Part shown: one piece after another, positions 11,685-24,916 of the stretch
Layout of the letters: the number at the start of each line of letters is the position of its first letter
Numbering within the stretch: the stretch's first letter is position 1
NCBI GenBank assembly: GCA_000149265.1
Contig: CH003075.1
Span: forward strand, 903,141 to 967,140
Length of the DNA: 64,000 nt
Origin: Ciona savignyi
Taxonomy: Eukaryota; Chordata; Ascidiacea; Phlebobranchia; Cionidae
Direction of reading: 5' to 3'
The notes under the pieces: generated by a model
The model's input: the letters and a program-made list of their open reading frames with translations, nothing else
What the model was told of the DNA's origin: nothing
The model's database searches: none
Made by a program: the position numbers and the translations under genes

Positions 11685-14600
11685 CTACCAGTACTGTTGG
11701 CGACTGTTGTATCCAGAATCTTGATTCATTGAGTTGCCATCGCCGTATGATCTTCGGTTATTATCCTGGGCATAAGCTCCTTGAATCCTGTTTACTTCGT
11801 GAGAACACCCGATTGATGGACCATCGTTGAAATGCACATTGCGGCTGTAGGTTGAGTTGTATTGGTCTCGCTCAGAACCGTAGTAAGAACTACGTCTATC
11901 ACCACTGTGTTTGTAACCATCAACAAGGTTGGACTGAGCCAGCACCAATCCTGATCTTGATGGTAAGTAAATCTGAAATTCAACCAGAAGTAAATCATTT
12001 TGCCATAACACGCCTTGATATATAGTATATACAACCGTTACCATCATTAGAGTTGGGAGAATTCTTCAAAGTGTTCATTCTTTGAATGGAATTCCACATT
12101 GGCTTGGTTTCTGCTATGCCCACCGAAAGCAATTATCATCCGTATCTAACAAGATCTTGTAACTAGAAATGGAAATAATTTGTTTGATGGCCCACCAACA
12201 GCAACTTTGCACAGAATATTAGATTTATCATACCTTCCACCATTGTCTAACTGGTATTTTGTAATCCGGATAACTTTTCGTTGGATGAAAATTGAAAACA
12301 AAGACAAGCCCAGCTCTTTCGAACACCATCACTTTATCTCCCTCGTGTGTTCGTGTTACCACAGCCTGTGATAAAGTTTGTAACATCGAAATAAAGACGA
12401 TCTGCGTAAAGATGACAAACCTGGTTTGATTTGAGCCATCCGAATCTCTCTTCTGTTTTGTTGACAGCTCGATCGAATCGGTTCAGATATTTGTACCTCA
12501 TCTGCTGGTTGTCAGCCAGATGGAACTGTCTTCGAGCGAAATGATAATTGTCGTTGTTTGATGAAGATGGAAGCTCAACCCAGTCTGGATGTCCGAATTC
12601 ATTACCTGAAAACAACCAACTGATTATACTCGTTCAGAAACAAACTGAATTCACTCACCAATAAAATTAAGGAACCCTTGTCCAGCAAATGCATGTGTCA
12701 ATAGTCGGCTCATCTTGTAAAGACTTAAACCACGATCCAATTGTGGAGTCATTTGTTGAGACTCGGACATTGGGGAATCCCCCAATCAATTTACGGCTGA
12801 GTGTCATGCGACCAACTTCGTTCTAGCGCAAAAGTAAATGTTTTGGTATGTTGTTCTAACCACTGATAATTAATGATATCAAACCTGTTCATGGTTCTCA
12901 GTGAATACGATCTTCTTATCAGGCATTTCGATTTTCCTCAAGCATTTGTCGGATGAAATGCATGTTCCACTCTTCATCACGCATCTCATTGAACAGCTGT
13001 ACAAATGATGGATGTTTAAACAGAGAACCCGGTTGGTTAGTATTACAAATTAATAATTTATTCTTACTTTTGCCCAAACTTTTGCTGCATCTTTACAAAG
13101 TATGTAGTCAAATCCAAGTCCTCCTTCACGCACTGGTCTGCTGAGAGCTGGCATTCCTTGAACATCCTGAGATGTCGAAGCTCGGTTTAAAGTATATTTC
13201 AATACATTTTTAGGTATAACGTACCTCTGCAATTGTGATCACATTTGGGTGGAAATTATGAAGCATGTCATTCATTAACATCAGATAAGCCAATCCATCA
13301 GTGCGCATTTGCCTACCGAAGTAGTGCTGGTAGTCTCGGCTGCAGAGTTGATGTTGATCTAGGAAAAATGCTATGACATAAGAATCCTTATTGGATGTGA
13401 AAATGACCAACCATATTTGAAGGGTTCATGAAATATCATTGTCGACAATCCATTGAATCGGAAACCATCAACACGAAATTCGTTGACGTAATAACGCAAC
13501 TGTGACATGAGGAATCGAAGCGTTTCCCATCTGCAAAGTTGTTCATTTATAGAATTACTAAAGTGGTTAAAATATATGAACCTTACTTCTTATAATCAAA
13601 AACTCTTGTATCGTGTTGATTGTTGAATCCTTGTGGACCATCATCAAAATAGCAAGCATTAGTTCCATCAAACATGTTCAATCCATCTAGAACATTCTTT
13701 GAAGCTTCTCCATGCATCACATCCAACATTACGTAAATCCCCATTCCATGAGCAGTGTCCACCAACTCTTTGAACTCTTCAGGAGTCCCGTATCGACTGT
13801 AACAATATTAGTGTTAAAGAAGTATACTGTGAAATGAATCTGTAGTGGTTACCTTGAAGCGGAAAAGTAGTTGGTGACTTGGTAACCCCAACTTGGGTAG
13901 TAAGAATGCTCGACTACAGCCATGAGGAGAAGTGAGTTGTACCCTTGATCCCGGATGCGAGGAAGGATATTTGAAGTGAAATATCGGTAGGTGGAAATTT
14001 CACATCGTTCTGATGCGATCCCGATGTGAGCTTCGTAGATGCGGAGTCGATCGGGTTTGCGCGGTCTAGTGTGAGTTATCTGGAGAAAGATCGTTTGTAA
14101 GATTCCACTAATCCGTAATCCTTACAGGATCGTACCTGAAATCTTTGGGAAGATGAAGGATTCCAGAACTTCCACTTGAATCCCTGATTATGATCACATT
14201 GAACGACATACTTTGCCCATGGAGATATTCGTTCAATTGTTTGGTTGTTCTTTGTTTCAATAACGATCTATGGAACCTTCGATTAGCGTGCACTGCTCAC
14301 ATTTATTTGTAGAGTCGGTTAAAACTCACCTTAAGTTCACTACAATGTTCAACTGGGCACGACCGCATCCTCGATTTGCTGGAATAAAGAGTTCCCACTT
14401 GCCAAACCCAACTTCACGATATGGAATGAGATTCCAGTTATCTGTAAATCTTTTTGTTAGCGGTTTGAATAAGTGAAACTTGGCAAATTCTTACTGAATT
14501 CTCCTTTAAGATAGACGGCCCTGGCATTGGGAATCCACTCCATGCCTCGCACTCTCCCATCTTCCATCATCATCACTCCAAAGTCCTTGTAACCGTGAGT

Positions 14601-14839
14601 AAATTGATCAAGTCCTTCCTCCCTCTCAATCGCCATCTTTGTTTTCTCAAACACTCCGTATCTTGGGGGAAAATAAATCCATCATTTTTACATCTTCAAG
14701 AAACTCAAGCAGCTGTATCTTACCTTGTTCGAATGTCAGCTTCGTGCATCCGAAGTTGGGGGTAGTCTCTAAAGAGGTTTTCAATTGAGGGAACTCCCCA
14801 CTGCTGCATTTCTTGGTTGTTGAAGCTTGTGCTTTCCAT
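11685..14839 (-). pseudogene. GBE1: GBE1-like copy 1, several frameshifts
   Basis: Same 15-exon layout as the intact copy at 37,697-40,843, from the ATG at 14,839 (MESTSFNNQ) to the TAG at 11,685 (ends QQYW). Apparent lesions: +2 nt in exon 3 (about 14,362-14,371), loss of the exon 7 splice donor (about 13,391-13,398), +1 in exon 10 (about 12,922), +1 in exon 11 (about 12,779-12,783), and +1 at the end of exon 13 (about 12,237-12,245). The catalytic-site changes are the same as in the other copies: GFRFN where branching enzymes have GFRFD, DVMHGE in region I, and ENHEQ in region IV. The acid/base Glu in ITIAE is kept. The number of lesions suggests a decayed copy. Confidence 0.8.
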
Positions 14840-15314
14840 GTTTAAGTTTTCTGTGAAGCTGAAGTTTCTTTGACCGAAGCTTGAATCGAATGATGATGTC
14901 CTTGCTTCGTAGCATCTCTTTTTATAGCAAGAATTCTAATCAATACAAGATTAATCCGTTTAATCTCATGCAGTTCATGTAAACTAAAGTTTATTAAATA
15001 CTTAATTACGGTATTGCGCTTCATTAATTCCATTGTTAATTTTAATGTGCATATCCTTTAATATAATTTTATAAGCACAAATATGAAATTACACCAGACA
15101 TATTTTTAAAATCTAATCTCAACATAACTTATATCCACCACGAATCCGTACGAATGCATTGCTTATACCTTAATGTTTAATTAAAACTAGACAAATGTAA
15201 AAGCACTTGTGCATAAGATGATACAACATAGTTTCTAGAGTGATACTAATTAAGTAACTTGATATGAGTTAAATCAGCAATTGTTTAGTGCATCGGCCGG
15301 CGAAACAACGATTA

Positions 15315-15626
15315 AAATAGGATAGGATATTTATGTTTATCCCCGTGAAAGGGAAATTCCAGGGGGTTAACAAACGGGCAATCGTCGGATCGCCTCGCGC
15401 CCACCATCGGGTTACCGGACGGCGGACCTATTGCAGTGTGTTGTGTGATTGATATAGACACGTTTCCTTATTTTGGTGGAACACATTAATCTGCTGGGTT
15501 CAGATAATTTCCGTTAAGTGCCTTGTCCAAGGACACAACCGACTAGCTAGCGACCAGTTTCGCATCAGAAACCTTTCGGTTGAAAGGCGTCGCAGTACTA
15601 CCGCCAGACTAACCGGTCGCACAATT
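15315..15626 (-). mobile_element. tRNA-derived SINE in unit 1
   Basis: On the minus strand it starts gtgcgaccggttagtctggcgg (tRNA-like head), passes accgaaaggtt, tagctagtcggttgtgtcc and gggcgcgaggcgatc, and ends ttcacggggataaacat..atcctatcc. The same head-to-tail order occurs on the plus strand at 61,314-61,580, outside the array. Flanks ggccggcgaaacaac (left) and ggccagcgaaagcagc (right) look like an imperfect target-site duplication. Confidence 0.75.
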
Positions 15627-16770
15627 GGCCAGCGAAAGCAGCTAGTTTCAATACCATTACGTTTCGGCTTATGTTTCTATGTCCCATCACAACAGCAATA
15701 TATTCCGTTCTAATAATAATATTAAAATACATGCGTTCAGGAAGTAAGTTTGTTAGAAACCCCTCAGCACATTTAAGTGACATGTTTTGCGGAGTCACAG
15801 TGGGGCATCACATTGATTTATTTACACCTCGAATCTGCGTATGTTCGACTTCAAATAACCGTAGTTTTGGTATTTTGTGCAGACTTTTTTTAAATGAGTG
15901 TTTTTTATTAAAAGTTTTTTTTTTTTTCTAAAATGAACCGTTAGTGTCAAACTTTGAAACGAACTGTGAAATGTGTAGAAATCATCGGCGGGTTTCCTCT
16001 TTTAGGTTAAGTTTACCTTCGTGTGTTATTAATTTCGCAAATTAAAATGAGGCTTTTTTATATTCGGGGATTTACCATGTTGCTACGGTATATGTTTGCC
16101 GATTTGCTTTAGATATATCGCGTAATAATTAATAAATCGCGAGAAATCTTCAAAAAAACAAATATATTTTGATACTGGATTAAAACGTTATAAAATGTCT
16201 TCGGATATGAATAAATCTATTATAATGTTTCACCGAATAAATATCAGTGCAACCGAGTTGAAAATATTTTACTGATTCCGACACATCGGCACTACGATCT
16301 ACATTGGTCGCAAATAAGTTGACAATCATTTATAATCTTGTATAAAACAGCGAATTAAAAACATGAACATACAAAAAAATGCATAGCATGATGAACTGCA
16401 CAAATAGCCTAGATTAACGATTTATAAATCGAATGGATGAAACTTCTTGGAATGTGAACGGTATAGAAACAATACAAACGGAATTTATAATTTCAATGAT
16501 ACAAGCTTTTTGTTTGAATCCAAGCTTGGGTTATTTTCCAATGTTTAAATACTGGCCTGGGTAGGAAAACCTGGGTTTAAATTCACTTCAGGTGTTGAAA
16601 ACTACAAATCGCGGGTTCAAAACTAGGCCGAGGACAAAGAAGAATGAATAGTTGTCCAATCAAGGCCAGGCTTAACCCATTAACTCTGTGTTCGAATCCA
16701 AGTCAGGATTGGAGCAACAGGGATGCTGTCTTCCAAAGACCCGGATAGAAGAACCACATATACTAGGGTT

Positions 16771-17743
16771 CTACGTTGTCCAATATTGTTGAATATGCGG
16801 GTATTTACTAGCGTCGGCATCAATAGTATGAGGTCCATACGCATGTTGGGTTGGTATATGCTTCGGGTAAGGACTAGGAAAGTAATTTGTGTTGTTTGAT
16901 ATGCAAGTATTGCTCGAAAAATAGTTTCGATTTTGCATTGGGTCGAGTTTGGCATATCCTGTCATTCGGTCGGTTTCGATGTATCCCGGTGCATAGGGAG
17001 GGGCTTCGAACGCGCATTGCCGACTGACTGGGGTGCTGCAGACTCCACTGATTCCCGGGTAGTTCTGCGCAGGAAAGGTTCCACGATCGTGCACCAATAT
17101 TGGCACCGACACCCTGCGCGTTGCTGGGAGTCGAGGATTGTCGTAACTCGGCGAAGGCCCTTTGTCAATACGAGCACGCTTCATCTTGTACCGGTGGTTT
17201 TGGAACCATATCTTGATCTTAAAAGAATAAAATTTAGTCATAGGGTATTATATTGCGCATAAGGAAGGCGGAAAGGACTATATAGTTTTGGTAAATTGAA
17301 TTTTATCCAGGCGGCTCTACTGACTCGGTTTGTTTAGGGATAAGGTACTTTACCATCATTACCTTGATCAAATAAATTGGTGGATTATGCATGGAATATT
17401 AATCCTATACGCGTGGTTGAGTCAATGAAGGACGTTATAAGCATACAACACTGATAAACTTTTAATTACCTTGTGCCCAATCGCGTTTTCTGAACTATGG
17501 ATTATGCTGTACAATTTGAAGACATTCTTTAGTTTTTGTTTAACCAATTGAGTCACTTAACAACTGCTTTGTTTCGCACAGAAACACAACTATAGTCAAT
17601 AACCTACAATATATTATTGAACCTGGTGTCGGTGTCAATCCAAGTCATAGTTAGCCAGCGATTCCCTGTTCAGGGGCAGAAAGATATTTTTTATGACGGA
17701 ATCTCCGGTCTAACTCAAAAGTTTGCGACTTCGAGAATAAAAC
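16771..17743 (-). pseudogene. NKX2-2: NKX2-2 3' fragment, copy 1 (last exon plus truncated homeodomain exon)
   Basis: The last exon (16,771-17,217) is fully open: [14 protein letters not shown] (homeodomain helix 3), an RRVSVPILV motif matching the NK2-specific domain, and an IQQYWTT end. The homeodomain exon piece (about 17,620-17,743) carries small insertions (about 17,625 and 17,635-17,650) that break its frame. Exon 1 and the N-terminal homeodomain residues are absent because the exon is cut at the junction repeat. Confidence 0.85.
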
Positions 17744-17914
17744 TCTAATAATTTATTCGGATAACATAGGTATTAAGTTTGGATCGGTAACTGGAAATCC
17801 ATTAGTTTTTGCTAGCAGAAACAAACGTTGTACCTTTTGTATGTGATATAACATGAGGTAGGTAACCAGTTTTTTTTTTCATTAGTGGTGATTCACACGT
17901 GGTTGACACTATAG
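17744..17914. repeat. Array junction repeat 1
   Basis: About 170 bases joining the truncated homeodomain exon to the next unit. Landmarks: aataatttattcggataac, aagtttggatcggtaactgg, cagaaacaaacgttgtacc, gtggtgattcacacgtgg and gttgacactatag. Related copies occur inverted at 10,252-10,465 and 42,053-42,240. Confidence 0.7.
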
Positions 17915-18297
17915 GTGAGTAATCTTCTGTTATTTTATCTTAATAAATACAATGATACAATTTCTACCCTTTATTTACAATGGTTGATATGACACAATAA
18001 AATTATCAGGAAAATACATATTTTACGACTGAAACACGTCTAGTGACTAAAACAGTTAACATTTTCATTAGGCTCTTTAAGCGAAGGCAATTTAATGCGG
18101 ATTAAAATGCCATACACGTTAAAACGTCACAAACCTTAAACATTTTCAGTATTAATCTATGGAAAGCACATATAATGAACACAACTACTAAATACAGCAT
18201 GGGTACATCTACTAAGAATACAACATATATCTAAAGCTATAATATCTACAATCTACATTTTATAAATTTTCCTTTCACGGTTTATAATGATGATGTT

Positions 18298-21200
18298 CTA
18301 CCAGTACTGTTGGCGACTATTGTATCCAGAATCTTGATTTTTTGAGTTTCCATCGCCGTATGATCTTCGGTTATTATCCTGGCCATAAGATCCTTGAATC
18401 CTGTTTACTTCGTGAGAACACCCGATTGATGGACCATCGTTGAAATGCACATTGCGGCTGTAGGTTGATTTGTATTGATCTCGCTGAGAACCGTAGTAAG
18501 AACTACGTCTATCACCACTGTGTTTGTATCCATCAACAAGGTTGGACTGAGCCAGCACCAATCCTGATCTTGATGGTAAGTAAATCTGAAATTCAACCAG
18601 AAGGAAATATTTTTGCCATACCACGCCTGATATATAATATATAGAACCTACCATCATTGAGTTGGGAGAATTTTCAAAGTGTTCATTTTTTGAATGGAAT
18701 TCCACATTGGCTTGGTTTCTGCTATGCCCACCGAAGCAATTATCATCCGTATCTAACAAGATCTTGTAACTAGAAATGGAAATAATTTGTTTGATGGCCC
18801 ACCAACAGCAACTTTGCACAGAATATTAGATTTATCATACCTTCCACATTGTCTAACTGGTATTTTGTAATCCGGATAACTTTTCGTTGGATGAAAATTG
18901 AAAACAAAGATAAGCCCAGCTCGTTCGAACACCATCACTTTATCTCCCTCGTGTGTTCGTGTTACCACAGCCTATGTGATAAAGTTGGTAACATCGGAAG
19001 AAAGTCGATCTGCGCAAAGATGACGAACCTGGTTTGATTTGAGCCATCCGAATCTCTCTTCTGTTTTGTTAACAGCTCGATCGAATCGGTTCAGATATTT
19101 GTACCTCATCTGCTGGTTGTCAGCCAGATGGAACTGTCTTCGAGCGAATTGATAATTGTCGTTGTTTGATGAAGATGGAAGCTCAACCCAGTGTGGATGT
19201 CCGAATTCATTACCTGAAAACAACCAACTGATTATACTCGTTCAGAAACAAACTAAATTCACTCACCAATAAAATTAAGGAATCCTTGTCCAGCAAATGC
19301 ATGTGTGAATAGTCGGCTCATCTTGTAAAGACTTAAACCACGATCCAATTGTGGAGTCATTTGTTGAGACTCGGACATTGGGGAATCCCCAATCAATTTA
19401 CGGCTGAGTGTCATGCGACCAACTTCGTTCTAGCGCAAAAGTAAATGTTTTGGTATGTTGTTCTAACCACTGATAATTAAAGATATCAAACCTGTTCATG
19501 GTTCTCAGTAAACATGATCTTCTTTTCAGCATGTCGATTTTCCTCTAGCATTTGTCGGATGAAATGCATGTCCCACTCTTCATCACGCATCTCATTGAAC
19601 AGCTGTTCAAATGATGGATGTTTAAACAAAGAACCGATTGGATAGTATTACAAATTATTAATTTAACCTTACTTTTGCCCAAACGTTTGTTGCATCTTTA
19701 CAAAGTATGTAGTCAAATCCAAGCCCTCCCTCACGCACTGGTCTGCTGAGAGCTGGCATTCCTTGAACATCCTAAGATGTCGAAGCTTGGTTTAAAGTAT
19801 ATTTCAATACATTTTCAGGCATAACGTACCTCTGCAATTGTGATCAAATTTGGGTAGAAATTATGAAGCATGTCATTCATTAACATCAGGTAAGCCAACC
19901 CTTCCGTTCGCATTTGCCTACCGAAGTAGTGCTGGTAGTCTCGGCTGCAGAGTTGATGTTGATCAAGGAAAAATGTTATGATATATGAATCCTCATTGGA
20001 TTACGTTTGTGAAAATGACCAACCATATTTGGAGGGTTCATGAAATATCATTGTCGACAATCCATTAAATCGGAAACCATCAACACGAAATTCGTTGACG
20101 TAATAACGCAACTGTGACATGAGGAATCGAAGGGTTTCCCATCTGCAAAGTTATTCATTAACATATTTATTAAAGTGGTTAAAATATATGAACCTTACTT
20201 CTTATAATCAAAAACTCTTGTATCGTGTTGATTGTTGAATCCTTGTGGACCATCAGCAAAATAGCAAGTATTAGTTCCATCAAACATGTTCAATCCATCT
20301 AGAACATTCTTTGAAGCTTCCCCATGCATCACATCCAACATTACGTAAATCCCCATTCCATGAGCAGTGTCCACCAACTCTTTGAACTCTTCAGGAGTCC
20401 CGTATCGACTGTAACAGTATCAGTGTTGGAGAAGCATTCTGTGAACTGAATCTGTAATGGTTACCTTGAAGCGGAAATGTAGTTGGTGACTTGGTAACCC
20501 CAACTTGGGTAGTAAGAATGCTCGACTACGGCCATGAGGAGAAGTGAGTTGTACCCTTGATCCCGGATGCGAGGGAGGATATTGGAAGTGAAATATCGGT
20601 AGGTGGAAATTTCACATGATTCCGATGCGATCCCGATGTGAGCTTCGTAGATGCGGAGTCGATCGGGTTTGCGCGGTCTAGTGTGAGTTATCTAGAGAAA
20701 GATCGTTTGTGAGATTCCACTATTCCGTAATCCTTACAGGATCGTACCTGAAATTTTTGGGAAGATGGAGGATTCCAGAACTTCCACTTGAAACCCTGAT
20801 TATGATCACATTGAACGACATACTTTGCCCATGGAGATATTCGTTCAATTGTTTGGTTGTCCTTTGTTTCAATAACGATCTATGGAACCATCGATTAGCG
20901 TGCACTGCTCACATTTATTTGTAGAGTCGGTTAAAACTCACCTTAAGTTCACTACAATGTTCAACTGGGCACGACCCATCTCGATTTGCTGGAATAAAGA
21001 GTTCCCACTTGCCAAACCCAACTTCATGATATGGAATGAGATTCCAGTTATCTGTAAATCTTTTTGTTAGCGGTTTGAATGAGTGAAACTTGGCAAATTC
21101 TTACTGAATTCTCCCTTAAGATAGACGGCCCTGGCATTGGGAATCCACTCCATGCATCTCACTCTCCCATCTTCCATCATCACCCCAAAGTCCTTGTAAC

Positions 21201-21448
21201 CGTGAGTAAATCGATCAAGTCCTTCCTTCCTCTCAATCGCCATCTTTGTTTTCTCAAACACTCCGTATCTTGGGGGAGAAGAAATCTATCATTTTTACAT
21301 CTTCAAGAAACTCAAAGCAGCTGTATCTTACCTTGTTCGAATGTCAGCTTCGTGCATCCGAAGTTGAGGATAGTCTCTAAAGAGGTTCTCAATTGAGGGA
21401 ACTCCCCCACTGCTGCATATCTTGGTTGTTGAAGCTTGTGCTTTCCAT
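18298..21448 (-). pseudogene. GBE1: GBE1-like copy 2, single apparent frameshift in exon 1
   Basis: All 15 exons and splice sites are present, including the exon 7 donor. The only break I found is a run of five C (21,404-21,408 on the plus strand) where other copies have four, shifting exon 1 after MQQWG. It could be a sequencing or assembly error. A downstream in-frame ATG (MHEADIRTR) in the same exon could also serve as start. Exon 2 has one Met fewer than copy 1 (in-frame loss). It ends QQYW before TAG at 18,298. It has the same inactive-site residues (GFRFN, DVMHGE, ENHEQ) and retains ITIAE. Confidence 0.7.
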
Positions 21449-21924
21449 ATTGAAGTTTTCTTTGAAGCTGAAGTTTCTTTGACCGAAGCTTGAATCGAAT
21501 GATGATGTCCTTGCTTTGTAGCATCTCTTTTTATAGCAAGAATTCCCCATCAATACAAGATTAATCCTTTTAATCTCATGCAGTTCATGTAAACTAAAGT
21601 TTATTAAATACTTAATTACGGTATTGCGCTTTATTAATTCCATTGTCAATTTGAATGTGCTTATCCCTTAATATGATTTAATAAGCACAAGTATGAAATT
21701 ACACCGGACATATTTTTAAAATCTAATCTCAACATAACTTATATCCATTACGAATCCGTACGAATGCATTGCTTATACCGTAATGTTTAATTAAAACTAG
21801 ACAAATGTAAAAGCACTTGTGCATAAGATGATACAACATAGTTTCTAGAGTGATACTAATCAAGTAACTTGATATGAGTTAAATCAGCAATTGTTTAGTG
21901 CATCGGCCGGCGAAACAACGATTA

Positions 21925-22236
21925 GAATAGGATAGGATATTAATGTTTATCCCCGTGAAAGGGAAATTCCAGGGGGTCAACAAACGAGCAATCGTCGGAT
22001 CGCCTCGCGCCCACCGTAGGGTTACCGGACGGCGGACCTATTGCAGTGTGTTGTGTGATTGATATAGACACGTTTCCTTATTTTGGTGGAACACATTATT
22101 CTGCTGGGTTTAGGTAATTTTCGTTAAGTGCCTTGCCCAATGACACAACCGACTAGCTAGCGGCCAGTTTCGCACCAGAAACCTTGCGGTTGAAATGCGT
22201 CGCAATACTACCGCCAGACTAACCGGTCGCACAATT
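21925..22236 (-). mobile_element. tRNA-derived SINE in unit 2
   Basis: Orthologous in position, ends and flanks to the unit 1 SINE (ggccggcgaaacaac left, ggccagcgaaagtagc right). The shared insertion site shows that it was present before units 1 and 2 separated, or was spread by exchange between units. Confidence 0.75.
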
Positions 22237-23382
22237 GGCCAGCGAAAGTAGCTAGTTTCAAACCATTACGTTTCGGCTTATGTTTCTATGTCCCATCACA
22301 ACAGCAATAGATTCCTTTTTTAATAATAATATTAAAATACATGCGTTCAGGAAGTAAGTTTGTTAGAACTCCCTTAGCACATTTAAGTGACATGTTTTGC
22401 CGAGTCACACTGGGGCATCACATTGATTTATTTACACATCGAATCTGCGTATGTTCGACTTCGAATAACCGTAGTTTTGGTATTTTGTGCAGACTTTTTT
22501 TAAATGAGTGTTTTTTATTAAAAGTTTTTTTTTCTAAAATGAACCGTTAGTGTCAAACTTTGAAACGATCTGTGAAATGTGTAGAAATCATCGGCGGGTT
22601 TCCTCTTTTAGGTTAAGTTTACCTTCGTGTGTTATTAATTTCGCAAATTAAAATGAGGTTTTTTTATATTCGGGGATTTACCATGTTGCTACGGTATATG
22701 TTTGCCGATTTGCTTTAGATATATCGCGTAATAATTAATAAATCGCGAGAAATCTTCGACAAAACAAATAGATTTTGATACCGGAGTCAAACGTGATAAA
22801 ATGTCCTTGGATATGAATAAATCTATTATAACGTTTCACCGAATAAATATCAGTGCAACCGAGTTGAAAATGTTTTTACTGATTCCGACACATCGGCACT
22901 ACGATCTACATTGGTCGCAAATAAGTTGACAATCATTTATAATCTTGTATAAAACAGCGAATTAAAAAAACAGGAACATACAAAAAATGCATAGCATGAT
23001 GAACTGCACAAATAGCCTAGATTAACGATTTATAAATCGAATGGATGAAACTTCTTGGAATGTGAACGGTATAGAAACAATACAAACGGAATTTATAATT
23101 TCAATGATACAAGCTTTTTGTTTGAATCCAAGCTTGGGTTATTTTCCAATGTTTAAATACTGGCCTGGGTAGGAAAACCTCGGTTTAAATTCACTTCAGG
23201 TGTTGAAAACTACAAATCGCGGGTTCAAAACTAGGCAGAGGACAAAGAAGAATGAATAGGCTAGTTGTCCAATCAAGGCCAGGCTTAACCCATTAACTCT
23301 GTGTTCGAATCCAAGTCAGGATTGGAGCAACAGGGATGCTGTCTTCCAAAGACCCGGATAGAAGAACCACATATACTAGGTT

Positions 23383-24363
23383 CTACGTTGTCCAATATTG
23401 TTGAATATGCGGGTATTTACTAGCGTCGGCATCAATAGTATGAGGTGCATACGCATGTTGGGTTGGTATATGCGTCGGGTAAGGATTGGGAAAGTAATTT
23501 GTGTTGTTTGATATGCAAGTATTGCTCGAAAAATAGTTTCGATTTTGCATTGGGTCGAGTTTGGCATATCCGGTCATTCGGTCGGTTTCGATGTATCCCG
23601 GTGCATAGGGAGGGGCTTCGAACGCGCATTGCCGACTGACTGGGGTGCTGCAGACTCCACTGATTCCCGGGTAGTTCTGCGCAGGAAAGGTTCCACGATC
23701 GTGCACCAATATTGGCACCGACACCCTGCGCGTTGCTGGTAGTCGAGGATTGTCGTAACTCGGCGAAGGGCCTTTGTCAATACGAGCACGCTTCATCTTG
23801 TACCGGTGGTTTTGAAACCATATCTTGATCTGAAAAGAATAAAATTTAGTTAAAAGGGATCATATTGCGTATAACGAAGGCGGACAGGACTATACAGTTC
23901 TAGTGAATTGAATTTTATCGAGGCGGTTTTACTGACTGTTTTTTTTCCTGGACAAGGTACGTTACCGTTATTACCAAGATTAAATAAATTGGTAGAATAT
24001 GCATGGAATATTAATCCCATATGCGTGGTTGAGTCAATGAAGGACGTTATAAGTCCATATAACACTGATAAACTTTTCATTACCTTGTGCCTATTCGCGT
24101 TTACTGAACTATGGATTATGCTGTACAATTTGAAGACATTCTTTAGTTTTTGTTTAACAAATAAAGTCACTTAACAACTGCTTTGTTTAGCACAGAAACA
24201 CAACTATAGTTTTAGTGCTCAATAACCTAAAATATATTATCGAACCTGTGTCGGTGTCAATTCAAGCATGTTTGCCAGCGATTCCCTTTCAGGTGCAGAA
24301 AGATATTTTTTATGACGGAATCTCCGGTCTAACTCAAAAGTTTGCGACTTCGAGAATAAAACT
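23383..24363 (-). pseudogene. NKX2-2: NKX2-2 3' fragment, copy 2 (reading frame preserved)
   Basis: The last exon (23,383-23,829) is intact from [14 protein letters not shown] to QQYWTT. The homeodomain exon piece (about 24,246-24,363) is also open, from [15 protein letters not shown] to LELTPTQ, and keeps a GT donor. It therefore encodes homeodomain positions 6 to 60 and the whole C-terminal region, but no N-terminal arm, no TN motif and no start exon. An AG (attattag) sits just before the truncated exon, so it could in principle act as an acceptor for an upstream transcript. Confidence 0.85.
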
Positions 24364-24534
24364 CTAATAATTTATTCGGATAACATAGGTATTAAGTTTG
24401 AATTGGTAACTCGGGAACCCATTAGTTTTTGCTTGCAGAAACAAACGTTGTACCTTTTGTATGTGATATAACATGAGGTAGGTAACCTGTTTTTTTTTCA
24501 TTAGTGGTGATTCACACGTGGTTGACACTCTAGG
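24363..24534. repeat. Array junction repeat 2
   Basis: Same landmarks as junction 1, with gttgacactctag at the right end and the variant aagtttgaattggtaactcggg in the middle, closer to the inverted copy at 10,252-10,465. Confidence 0.7.
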
Positions 24535-24916
24535 TAAGTAATCTTCTGTTATTTCATCTTAATAAATACAATAATCCAATATCTACCCTTTATTTACAAT
24601 TGTTGATATGGCACAATAAAATTATGAGGACATTAATTATTTTACGACTGAAACACGTGTAGTGACTAAAAATAGTTTACATTTTCTTAAAGCACTTTAA
24701 GTGAAGGCAATTTATTGGGGATTAAAATGCCATACACGTTAAAACATCACAAAACTTACACATTTCAGTATAAATCTATGGAATGCACATATAATGAACA
24801 CAACTACTAAATACAGCACGGGTACATCTACAAAGAATACAACATATATCTAAAGCTATAATATCTACAATCTACATTTTATAACTTTTCTATTCACGGT
24901 TCATAATGGTGATGTT

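Larger units (their letters stand above)
11262..17914. repeat. Tandem unit 1 of about 6.6 kb
   Basis: Begins at gtggtgatttacacgtggttgg (11,266); the same landmark restarts at 17,885, a spacing of 6,619. Contents in + order: GBE 3' flank with AATAAA (minus strand, near 11,351), GBE-like copy 1, an upstream spacer (14,840-16,770) with a SINE at 15,315-15,626, the NKX2-2 last-exon copy, an intron, the truncated homeodomain exon, and the junction repeat (17,744-17,914). Left of 11,262 the sequence no longer matches the other junctions, so this is the array edge. Confidence 0.85.
17885..24534. repeat. Tandem unit 2
   Basis: Landmark spacing to the next unit is 6,619, identical to unit 1. Contents are in the same order: GBE-like copy 2 (18,298-21,448), upstream spacer (21,449-23,382) with a SINE at about 21,925-22,236, NKX2-2 fragment (23,383-24,363) and junction repeat (24,363-24,534). 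Apart from the SINE nothing is recognised in the spacer. Confidence 0.85.

Noticed and set aside
15671-15931. Plus-strand open stretch repeated in the unit spacers (also near 22,341, 35,067, 41,518 and 49,163)
   Set aside because: It persists only because the units are similar; frames differ in length and end arbitrarily, and no family motif is visible.
16933-17262. Plus-strand open stretches opposite the NKX2-2 last exon in each unit (also near 23,545, 29,876, 36,328, 43,975 and 50,524)
   Set aside because: They are antisense shadows of the conserved coding exon and carry no domain of their own.
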